A stretch of 64,000 nt of DNA, from contig CM059572.1 in NCBI GenBank assembly GCA_030386875.1, forward strand, positions 36,453,732-36,517,731, in the 5' to 3' direction. The DNA is from Morinoia aosen. Taxonomy: Eukaryota; Arthropoda; Malacostraca; Amphipoda; Talitridae. Within the stretch, counting starts at the first letter, position 1, and the number at the start of each line of letters is the position of its first letter. Positions 36,728 through 47,900 of this stretch are shown here, in pieces. A program made the position numbers and the translations under genes. A model generated the notes under the pieces. That model saw only the letters and a program-made list of their open reading frames with translations. It searched no databases and was not told where the DNA came from.

Positions 36728-37637
36728 TTAGATTGGGCTCTTTTATCTCTCACTCAGAGTTAATGCTTGGTTGTCGTGTTGGATTTTCCATTACCCCGCT
36801 ACAAAAGAGAGTTCGGTAGGACGGACAGCGAGGGCGGATGACAGGTAGACTGGATACTGCCGGACGGAAGCGGAGCACCAGTTCGTGCTCGGCTGCTGGA
36901 GCTCCGGTCCATTGTTTAGCGGACCCGCTTTGTCCGCACCTTCTGCTCATCCCCTTTCTCAGCGCGATACCTGCTTTTTTTATTCTTCTTTCCGTTTTCC
37001 GTCGCAGGAATTTCTCGTTCTATTGAAATTCGCGAGAAAAATACTTGCATTCGAGACCTGGGGTTCTCAACCCCTGGCCTTATTTGTGTCACGCTTCACG
37101 GTTGGCCTGTTCATGTACCGAGACGCTTAAATGTTTACCGTCTGGTGTTGGTGGAACTTGTGGTGCTCTCTGCTGCGAGCAATGTTGCTTAGCTCGTTTG
37201 TTTCGTGACTGGCGAGTAATGTATGAGGGGAAATACTAACTTTTGGAATTATTTGAGGTGAGTTATGAAATTGACTCCAGTCGCCTTTTATATCACGTCA
37301 GTGGAGGTAGAAACATTTCGGTTCTAAGTGAAGGGTCTTCTTCAATTCAAAAGCCAAGTTCAATTATTTGTGGATTTTATTTTGGTTATTGAATTGCTTT
37401 TCAGTATAATTTTCTTTTTTTAACATGAACTTTGAGTGATCTTATCATCGGGTGCAAAGAGGATGATTTAACTACTTTTTCCAAGTTAGTTATTAATCAG
37501 ACAATTGTTGGGCCCAAGAAAACAGTCGATTGTCGTCGTATCATCCAGCATTTTAAAAAATTTACAACAAACATCAAGTCAAAATAGCTTGTCTCACTCT
37601 ACCTGGAGAAATGCGTATGTAATGAAAATGATCAAAC
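36728..37637. other. GC-richer stretch then gene-free
   Basis: 36780-36960 is GC- and CpG-rich (GACGGACAGCGAGGGCGG, GCCGGACGGAAGCGGAGC) and could be an untranslated first exon or promoter, for example for the whacked-type gene; no proof. A short palindrome, CCTGGGGTTCTCAACCCCTGG without its first base, lies near 37060-37080. Confidence 0.3.
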
Positions 37638-38345
37638 TTAAAAGTAGATTGGACCACCTTTAATTTTGCTTACAGCTTTCATTTTATTGGACATAGACTC
37701 CACAAAATTTTACTAACAATGTAAACGAATATTCTTTCAATGTACTATCAAACGTCGAGAGAGAACTTTCAACGAAAAAGTATTTAGGCTCTAAACTCTC
37801 TTTTCCAAGTTTACGATGTGGCTTAAATCTGAGCCCTGCAAAGGCCATTCCTTGTGAGAGAATGATCCTCCAGTTTCCTGAAATAATCTTGCGATTCACA
37901 AGACCGGTGGATGCGAGCGTTGTTGTCTAAAAATGAACTATCGAGAAAAATACAAATCCGTTGACAGGTTTAGTCACCCAGGGTGTTCAAATAATCCCGA
38001 GGTTTCATTTTGTTGCTGCACAGGGTTGCTGAACCTTATCTCGACCAAGTGAAGCATCGCCTAACTGTTACCCTGCCCTTGGAACGCTTGTACTGTCGGA
38101 GTGATGCGTGAAGGATCCAAAACTTTATGGGCTTCTCGTCTCACTCGAACTCTGCCGTCTTTCTGAACCGAGGTGAATTTTGATTCATCTGACCTTAGGA
38201 CACGTTTCTATTGCTATACAGGCCTGTCTTTGCGGTTGTTAGCAAATTGTCGACCGTTTCGTTCGATTAGCTTTACTGACCAATGGTCTTTTATTTAGCG
38301 GCGCCTTTTCTTTAACACATTTTCTTCAGTTCTCGGCGCATGACA
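37638..38345 (-). pseudogene. Broken Tc1-like transposase
   Basis: Reading the minus strand in shifting frames gives Tc1-family landmarks in the right order: a segment like RPLVSKANRTKRS near 38290, WSDESKF (catalytic Asp) near 38185, then GRVRVRREAHK, then DNNARIH (second catalytic Asp region) near 37915, then GSDLSHI (third acidic position, usually SPDLNPIE) near 37820, and a C-terminal ESMSNKMKAVSKIKGGP ending at TAA 37638-37640. In-frame stops and frameshifts separate these pieces, so no active enzyme is encoded. The N-terminal DNA-binding part and the terminal inverted repeats were not found. Confidence 0.8.
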
Positions 38346-38687
38346 CGAGGAAAAATTTTCTTACGGCTCTAGTCGAACATGTTAGGCAACTGCTGAACAC
38401 TTCCGCTGGTTTGTTTATTCGAATTGCTTTAGGGAACTCTTGAGGCGAGTAATCAGAATTTTAGCTCTGCCATCGTTACCACTGAATGACTCCACTTCGC
38501 CCTCTTTTTTCCACTTAGTAATTATTGTTTACACTGTCCTGCGTAAGTCCTGTGGCTATCATTTGAGATTTCTTTGGTGGATTCCCGTGCCCGGAGCAAA
38601 CCTTTTTGTTGTTCTTGGTCAAAGACAAAGGTTTGTTTTGTAGGCTTTTTTCCAGTGGGATTATTCTTGCTTGTTGCGGAAGGAGCC

Positions 38688-39044
38688 CCTCAGTGGGATA
38701 CAATTATTGTATCTATGGGAATTAGCGCTCCCAGGGAGACATTGTGAGGGCCTGAGCTAAGGGTTACGTAGGTGTTCTTTTTGTTAAATAACGGGCTTTT
38801 GTTTTGTTACGGACCATCTTTTTTCGGTTCACTGCTGTCCTGTTCTTTCAGCACCTACTACTTTCTTCTTCAACTTTGATCCCGTTTCATGAACTTCTTT
38901 CTCATCTTACTGTTTCTATGCCCTTTCTGCATAGATTCCGCGTTCCCTTAACTACATACTAAATGGTGCCTTCTTCCTTCCTTTCTTTGGATCTCATTTG
39001 TTGAGGATAGGGAGGCTTGAGCTAACTAATAATCTAATCTAATC
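38688..39044 (+). repeat. Interspersed repeat family A, full-length, perfect target duplication
   Basis: Flanked by TGTTGCGGAAGGAGCC at 38672-38687 and 39045-39060, a perfect 16-base duplication. Complete head, middle and AATCTAATCT tail. Confidence 0.9.
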
Positions 39045-39060
39045 TGTTGCGGAAGGAGCC

Positions 39061-41802
39061 GCTGTAGTGCTGACTACCAGTGACACGCATTGTTACTATT
39101 GTCACCATATTTTTTTTCTCCAACTTTGTTTCGAGGAAACATGTAAAAATATTGTTTAAACTGTTTCGCATTTTACCAGGGTGCGACCCACTTTTTGGAC
39201 GGACGAAGTGCCTTGAAACTATTTTTGAGTTAAAACCCTTCGTCAGAATCATAATAGGTCTCGTAATTTGTACCCTCTCGCTGGAATTGAGGTGGGTCAC
39301 CGCGATGATCTTGCAATACATTTGGTGTTTCAGTCAAATAATTCATCAGATTGCTTGCGGATTTGTGTTCTTACATGCCACACTCCAATTCATCAGTGAA
39401 CGATAGTCCTGCGCTCTTTCAACACTGTATAATGCAGTCTTCTTACCTATGTACTCGGTTATTTTACCATTAATATCCAGGTTATGTTAAGATACGAGTT
39501 CAACACATTTGGTCATTTGAACTACTGGCACAATCTTGCACCTGCCTCGCTGTTGTAAGGCAACATGGAAATGGAAGTATACTCACATTCCTATGGAACT
39601 CACATTACTATGTTATGAGATGAAAATTACGTACTATCTTGTTTTTCCTCTATATAGCTTCTGTGCAGTGAAACAACCTTTATCATTCAAACCACTGTGC
39701 TTGTTTCCTAGCATTTCTTTTGGTAAAAATCTTGTTCGTGTGCTGTAATGAATTTTCTGTAACCGAGGTTTTAGTGATCATAATATTCTTGATGTCGCTT
39801 GTAATTCATTCGAGTTACGAATTTGATGACTAGTTTTAGGAGATTTAACAATTTCGTGAGAATTCGAAAGTGTCTCACGATCTATGAATCCCGAAATCTA
39901 AATCACTTTTTTTATTCATGCTTTCATCAGTTCCCTTTCGTACAATTTCCATGTTACGTGGTTGTCTCTCTTTGATGCGCATTCTTTTCTTTCCTTGTTG
40001 GAGCATCTGTGTATGCAGGTGTGACAGCACCCTCTGCGATCGACGATGTGATAAATCTGCGCTGGCCCTCACAAAGTTCTCTGTACCATAGTTGACAATG
40101 TCAGGCTCACTTCAGAACTGGGCAACAAGAACAGCTTTGCTAGCTAGAAACGTCGGCTTACAATCCGAGCACACGTGCGAAGTGACGTGCGTCTGTATAG
40201 TAGGGCATGACATGTGTGGCGGCGCAGTCCAGCTTAATAATTTCATAGCGACGTAATTTAAGTTAATAGGCTTTTGTTGGCGCTTGTTTGCTGTGTTGGC
40301 AAAGTAACTTACTGTGAAGAGTTGATGCAAGAACTGGCGCTCGATAATGAGGTGTCCTAAAAGTAAACCCCTACTGTAGATTGCTACTTGAAGGAATTTT
40401 TCCTCATTTAGAGAGCTTTTCACTCCTGAACTGAACAAAACTCGACGGTTTTTCGTTCGTTCGTTGAAATGCTAGCTTTATTTTATTTATAATTGTTTGT
40501 TCAATCATAGCAGGAAATTTAGGCCTTTTCATTGTCACTACGCACTTACGTCAGTGATGAGCTGTTTACCTCTCATATGTGTTATCTAATTTCTCATTGT
40601 CAAAACGTCGAGACATTTTTTTGGCCATCATTTCTTCCGCTTTAGTTTAGATACTTCAAGCAAATATTTCAAAAGTCTTAACCATAATCTTTCTGCTCGA
40701 CGTGCGCTTAGTTGAGGAGATCGACTAGTAATTTCGATCTATGTTTTGTCCTAAGATTGGAAATGGTGCAGCGTGTGCAGTGTAACTTTACCGCTGTCCA
40801 TTCTCGAGATCTCGAGTTCGTGCAGGGCGGTCGGTGTGTGTATATTATGCCAAGCCAGACACACCTGTGCGCCTCGACGCACACCTCCGCTTGTAATGGG
40901 TCCACTTGCTCCTCGTTCGGACAGTGCTGCTCTGCAGGTCACGTACTGGGGTGCTTTATGTTTTGCTCCGGAATGTGTTTTTGTAAAGTTGTGCTCTGAG
41001 GCATTTTTTCTGAAAGATACAGGCAATGGTAAAAGCACGCGTTGGGAGAAAAAAATGCGAGGCATAAAGGCGCCGGTTAATATTAAGGTTCTTGCGTTTG
41101 TGAACTAGAGTTTGTTCTAAGTTTCTGTTTTGGTGTAATGGAGTTGGGGATGAGTTTTCTCTCGCATAGTTGTAGTTTAGATAGTTTGGGAGCATTAAAT
41201 GAGCGCAGAAAAACTTCTTTCCGTTGAAGTTTTTCAAAGCTTTCCTCCACACTTTAAAATAAAACGTGCTGAGATTTTTAAGTCATCCGAGTGAAATTGC
41301 CAAGTTATTTGTAATGCACGGTAAAATAACCACAGCTCACAATTCCACATGGAACTTACGCAACGTGTTGAATAATCGCGGGAGTGTATTCCGCGCGTGA
41401 CTACTCGTGATCTCAATAGCAGGCATTGGCTCAGAGTTACACAGGGCGATTAGCGTTGCACACCGCGCTCGTTATGTCAGATAACACCGCTCTCAAGGTG
41501 AGGTCGCTGTGGTTGGTTGGTTGGTTGGTTGCTCTCATGTTCTGCGTAGTGGTGCTGTATTGACCACACACACGAGCACTGCCTTTACGTTGTGTTGCCT
41601 GCTGCTATGGTGTCCCTCGCCTACATCGTTGGTAAATGTTATCGCTTCAGTTCATTTCAGCGAGGAAATTATAGAAGTCTTTCAAACACGTCCAAAAATT
41701 TCGTTATTCAGCTGAGAGTTCGGTTTGCGTTTTAGTGTTGACAGGTTAAGAAAACAATTACTTTGCACACATATGAGTAAGCTCCCAATTTTTATCGTGC
41801 AG
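39061..41802. other. Gene-free stretch upstream of the whacked-type coding exon 1
   Basis: 2.7 kb without a supported coding exon. Overlapping frames on both strands at 40700-41110 contradict each other and match nothing. A (GGTT)n run is at about 41511-41528. The acceptor ending at 41802 shows that at least one upstream exon exists, but I cannot place it here. Confidence 0.35.
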
Positions 41803-41938
41803 ACTTGGCGATGAGCAGTTCAGGAGACCGTGACAGTGATGCCGCTTCACTGGCCAGCTCTACATGTCCTCCGTCTGAGACCACTCCACACCCTGACAAA
41901 TACGGCTTCATCGGCGGCGCTCAGTACACTCAGGATGG
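41803..41938 (+). CDS. wkd: whacked-type coding exon 1
   Basis: An acceptor (TTTTTATCGTGCAG) ends at 41802, eight bases before the ATG at 41811 (G at -3). Codes residues 1-42 plus two bases of codon 43; donor GTGAGT at 41939. The eight leading bases leave no stop, so an upstream coding exon in phase 1 could read through into it. Confidence 0.8.
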
Positions 41939-44900
41939 GTGAGTGTGCTTATACTCCTGTGCCATGTTAGCCATTAAGGATGTTTTGCAGAAATACCTTG
42001 ATGATAACCGCAGTAGAAGGTCGAAACGTCGTTTTTTACCCAGCGTGCTCATATTTTTACTCTAAAGTTGTTCTTAAAACTAATGTAAAATTAAACTCCG
42101 ATAGGAAATTCTTGAAATTAAGGATGTTGTTATCCAGTCTCTATTGGGTTGGCTAAAAGTTCGTTCGTTTTTTGAATGTCATCTTTCCGCCCCTCAGGGG
42201 GATACAACTATTGTATCTATGGGAATTAGCGCTCCCAGGGGAACCATGTGTGGGCCCTAGCTAAAGGTTAGGTAGGCTTCCTTTTGTTATAATAAAATAG
42301 GTTTTTGTTTTGTTACGGACCATCTTTTGTCGGTCCACTGCTGTCCTGTTTTTCAGCACCTACTACTTTCTTCTTCAACTTTTTTCTTGTTTCATGAACT
42401 TCTTTCCTAGCTTACTGTTTCTGTGCACCTTGTGCATAGATTCCACGTTCCCTCAACTCCATACTAAATGGTGCCTTCCTTTTTCCTCTCTTGGAACATC
42501 TTTGTCGTGGTTAAGGGAGGCTAAAACTTTCTCATATAATAATAATGTCATCTTTCCGACCTTCTGAAGTTCATTTAACATTCTTATTCTTTAAGTCCTG
42601 TATGCGGTACAACGGGCATGTTTACGTCAGTGTGCAATAAGTCTCCTAGAAGAGAAGTTGTGAAATTCTTACTTGCATTCGAGGCCATGAAATGGTGGAC
42701 CAAGTGGAGCACTACTGATATCTGATGCTTTTTTACTTCAGAAAGGAAAGAAAACAACAGTTACACGAATAATGTTGTGTGTATGGGTAGTTTCTGTCGC
42801 TTTCCTTCCTTTTTTTAACGTAAAAAGCATTAGATGACAGTAGTGCTCTACTTGGTCCATCATTTCAAGGGCTCGAATGCAAGGAAAAATGTTAGATCTT
42901 CTCTACTTGGACGCTCGCTGGACCGAGTAGAGGATTTAGAGACTAAGAATATAAAAAATAATCGTTAGGCGGTCAGAAAGATGACATTCAAAAACGAACG
43001 AACTTTTTGACCAACCCAACACTTCTGCTCTGGTGCCAGTGCTTGATTGGTGTTTGGCGACATGAGGCTTGTGTGGCAACCCGAAAATGGACCTCTCAGC
43101 TGGTTTTTGGTGTATTCTATTGTTGAAATGGTTTCACCTGTATGTTCAAGAGAGTAACTTTTGGCTGAAAAAAAATTCCTATCGAATAACTGTATTTCGA
43201 AAGTTGCCTCCCTTCTACAAAAAGTATTCGAATTCATATCTCTTGTGTAAAGTGGTAAGACTTGACTTAAGAACTACCAGCTGGACGACTGGCAGAGTGA
43301 GGTAGTCACTGATCTTGTTACACTGATCTTGCTTCACTGATAGTGCGATAACGCGCGGGTCGCACAGGAAAGAGCACCTCGTTTATTGCTGTTTCTTTCA
43401 CTTTATTGCTCCTCAGGAACGCGTGAGCTGAGGAGAAATTATGACTATTACGGCTGTATTGTTCCTACATTGTACCTACAGCACCAACTTACAACAATGA
43501 AAAGTGTTTTCAGAGCTTGTGAATCGCTGGTACGGTGATCATAGTGCTACCCACGGAATTTAGGTTACAGGGTAGTTGGCCATAGAATAATTTTGAAATA
43601 ATAATCAACGCTACAATGATCATACAGTAGGTCTGTCGTTTGAATTTGGGTTGCAGGGTAATTCGTAGTAGAATGGTTTTGAATAATTTCTATAACTATT
43701 AAACGCTACAAAAGGTACTGCAATCTACGTTGATGAAACTAATGAAACTGCCTATGTCATCAACTTGTGAGGTCATTTTCGATTCGTATTGAAATACTGG
43801 TTCATATTGAAATTTAATTTCTTATTCAGTCTTAACGTTAGAATTTGTGAGCCTGAGAGAACACCAAAGAAAGTGTTCGTTTAAAAATTAGTGTCAATGT
43901 TCCATATTTATAAGATTTTGGTCGTTTTTAAATGTTCAAGTTTAATTATTTTTCAACTCTATCCTCTTTCTGAAAATTTATTTTCCGTGAAATGGTAATT
44001 ATGTCATTGAAAGTTTTCACCTATTTTTTGTATGATAATGAGAATTTTTCATATTAATTCGTAAAATTGATATCCCAAATTTTACAATTTTTTACTGCGT
44101 TATATCACTGAATGATTTCTATTTTGTTCATGATGAAAATATTTTATTGCTCATCATTTCGGAAAAGTTCATTTCTTTTCAAAATTTCACTTACTAGTGA
44201 TTGTTCTTCCATGTCCGTTACCTAGTGTAGCTTGAAACTGATTTGACCAATTATTAAATTTCTCCATCGTTCTATTTCTATTAACTCAATCAGATACGCT
44301 ATTATCTGGGTTTTGAAACATCCCACTAATAGTTCCAGTGAGCTAGGAATTTATTTTTGCTTTAGGAACCCAATAACGCTCAAAATCTTTCTCACTTTTA
44401 GCAAGGAAAACATTCCGGTAAACGTGATACGGAAGCGGGAGAGCAAGTGGCTCGAGATGCTCAACCGCTGGGATTTCTTCATGATGAAGAAGTATGACAA
44501 GGTTCGCGACCGCTGCAGGAAAGGCATCCCGTCCGCCATTCGGGCCCGGGCATGGCAACACCTCTGCGGAGCTGACAGGTAACTCGTTCAACACCTCATT
44601 TCTTGGAGTGGGGTTCTACTTCTTCCTCTTTGGTAACTTATTTGACGCTTCATTTCATGAATCGGTGCCCCTGAGGGAGATACAACTATTGTATCTCTGG
44701 GAATTAGCACTCACAGGGGGAAATGTGTGAGGGCTCGAGCTCAGAGTTAGGTTGACCTCCTTTTTGTTGAAATAAAAAGTTTTTTGGTATGTTAAGGACC
44801 ACCTTTTTTTTTTGTTTCACTGCTGTCTCGTTTTTCAGCACCTACTACTTTTATTTTGTTTCATAAACCTCTTTCGCAACTAACTGTTCCTAAATCCATT

Positions 44901-47900
44901 TTGCAGAGATTCCGCGTTTTCTTACCTACTAAATACTAAATGGTATCTACCTCTTTTCGGAAGGCTTTTATTTTAGCGGCTAGGGTGGCTCAAACTAACG
45001 TCTAATCGAATTTGCAGAGTACTGGAAAACAGCCCCGGTGTGTTCGAGCGGCTCTCCGCGGCCCCACTGGACCCCCGGACTGAGGACGAGATCAGGAAGG
45101 ACCTCCACCGTCAGTTCCCCCTGCACGAGATGTTCCTCAGGCGTGGAGGCCAGGGGTGAGTGCCTTGGAATGACTCAAAACGCCTTTCAAGTGTTATTAT
45201 AACAGGTGTGGAGGCCAGGGGTGAGTGCCTTGGAATGACTCAAAACGCCTTTCGAGCGGAATTATAACAGGTGTGGAAGCCAGGGGTGAGTGCCTTGGAA
45301 TGACTCAAAACGCCTTTCGAGCGGAATTGTAACAGGTGTGGAGGCCAGGGGTGAGTGCCTTGGAATGACTCAAAACGCCTTTCGAGTAGTATTATAATGG
45401 CTGTACGTAAAGTTTCTTTCGCTTTTCACTACTGGTTCTCGGAGAAATCATTTTGACGCTACACACGTAGCGCCGGCCAAAGCTCCCGAGACAATTTGTA
45501 GTAGCTGCAGTAGGTGTGAAAATTGAAGTTCGATTGTCTATCAATTGGTTTGATTTCATATCCATAATAAAATGAATGAAAGTTGGAAATTGAATTTTTT
45601 CGTTATTGATTATCCAATTTGGAAGGTAAGGATAAATGTGGAAATAAACTTTGGTTCCTTGATCTGGTACTGGTAACAATGAACTTGATATGATCAATGG
45701 GCTTGATATTATTGGAAATGATTCGAAATTTTTAACTGAATTATTATTTGGTTTCACAGATTGCATTACGTACGTCACAAGTCAGTTGTAGAGCAAAGTT
45801 ATGAACAGTGAACAGAAAACGAATACAGGTGCTGTTAGAAGCCCAAAATTGGTCAATAATTATCTACGTCCGAATTAAAATTCAGGAAACTCGTTTTTCT
45901 AGCAAAGTGTCAAAGTCCATCGTTTTGTTTAAAATTTCTAAATATATATACGTTAAATATTTGTACAACAAGCTCGTCTTGTCTGCTCAACCCCGCGTAC
46001 AATATTGATGGTATTTTAGGAATGAAATTTTTTCTGCGATATGCATCATGTATTCAAAATTATTTTGAGCAACAGTCGTTATTCTGACCAATGAAATGAC
46101 AGTTGTCTCTCCTCGTCAGTAAACTTTGAATTCTTGACATCTCGGCATTGTCTCCCAACTATCGAGTGTAGGTTGGGTAGAGCTGTTTACAAATTTCTGG
46201 ATTTAATTGTGTAGGCTCCTATGAAGTGCACAGTTTGATTTACTACGCTAACGCGTTGTTACTGGTTAGAGTGCTGCCTTAATCGTGCTTTTGGTCCTTA
46301 ATTTTTGTTGAAAATCTGTAGTTATACGGCTTCCTGTCTCGCTCACCAATAACGGCTGAACCCATTTTTTATTCTAGTGATACTTCATATGAAGTAATAC
46401 CAAAAGTACCAGAAGACTATCGACTGTTAAAGATGAAACGTATGCTTTAATATTACTATTATTTGTACGGTCCTCTCGCTGGTTAGAGAAAATCAAATTT
46501 TACCCTAAAGTTGAACCCTTAATGTGTGGCCTGAAAGCCATAACTCTCATTTATTTAAAAAATGGCTAGTTTTTTTTTAATATATTACGCTAGTCCTGGT
46601 GTTGCGATTCATTCTTCATCCAGAATATTATGATACATGTCATTATGGAAGTAATGCCTTGTTTGTTAACAATACATTCAGGTATGAGAAGTCCATACAA
46701 TAGATGCCGTGTAGCATTGTTGGAAAACGGTTCACTGTGTCTTATTTACTTACAAGCTTACATTCTCATCAAAGGTGATGAGTGGCGTGTCTTCAACTCG
46801 GAAATGTATTCTCCACTTGATGCTTGTAAGTGAAACATTGTTCGTTTTCTCCTCCTCAGAGGGCTACAACTGTTCTATCTATGGGAATTAGCGCTTCCAA
46901 GGGGAGTATGTGAGGTCCCTAGCTGAGGGTAAGTTAGGCCTTATTTTTGTTGAAATTGGGCAATTTATTTTTTTTGTTATGTTGAAGGCAATTTTTATCT
47001 GTTCACTGTTGTCCGGTTTTTCAACACTTACTACTTTCTTCAACTTTAATCTTGTTTCATGAACTTCTTTCTCAACTTACTGTTTCTATGCACCTTGTGC
47101 ATAGATTCCGCGTTCTTTCAACTCCATGTCTCATGGTGCTTTCTTCCTTTCTCTCTTTAGAACGTTTTTCTTGCGGTTGGGGAGGTTTAAACTAACATGT
47201 AATCTGTTCATTTTGTCCACTTGACGCATGTAAGTGGAATATTTTCTCCCTATGACGCGTGTAATTGATACATGGGTTATTTACGCGGTGGCGCCAGACA
47301 GGAGGATCTGTTCACGGTGCTGAAGGTGCACTCGCTGGTGTGTGGGGACGGCTACTGCCAGGCGCACGCCCCCGTGGCGGCTGTGCTCCTCATGCAGATG
47401 CCGGCCGAGCACGCCTTCTGGTGCCTCCGGGCCATTTGTGACAAGTACCTGCCCGGCTACTACAGTCACGGGCTGGTCAGTGCTGCTGAGTGTGATGGTG
47501 CGAGTTTCTGCTGGTGTGGTTGGGGGTATTGCGGTGTAATGTCCTCCCCGGCTATTACAGTCATGGTATGGTGAGTGCTGCTTCGTGTGCTGGTGTGGTT
47601 GGGGGTACTGCAGTGTAATGTCCTCCCCGGCTATTACAGTCATGGTATGGTGAGTGCTGCTTCGTGTGCTGGTGTGGTTGGGGGTACTGCAGTGTAATGT
47701 CCTCCCCGGCTATTACAGTCATGGTATGGCGAGTGCTGCAGTGTAATGTCCTCCCCGGCTATTACAGTCATGGTATGGTGAGTGCTGCTTCGTGTGCTGG
47801 TGTGGTTGTGGGTATTGCGTTGTAATGTGTTCCCCGGCTATTACAGTCATGGTATGGTGAGTGCTGCTTCGTGTGCTGGTGTGGTTGGGGGTATTGCGGT

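Noticed and set aside
35196..36819. Three overlapping open frames of 461-511 codons
   Set aside because: They are the three forward frames of a 25-base tandem repeat without stops; the peptide repeats the same 25 residues. Not a gene.
40700..41110. Four overlapping frames on both strands
   Set aside because: Mutually exclusive, Cys-rich by composition and without a domain.
45392..45778. 128-codon minus-strand frame in intron 3
   Set aside because: Begins in the exon 3 array and has no recognisable domain or splice sites.
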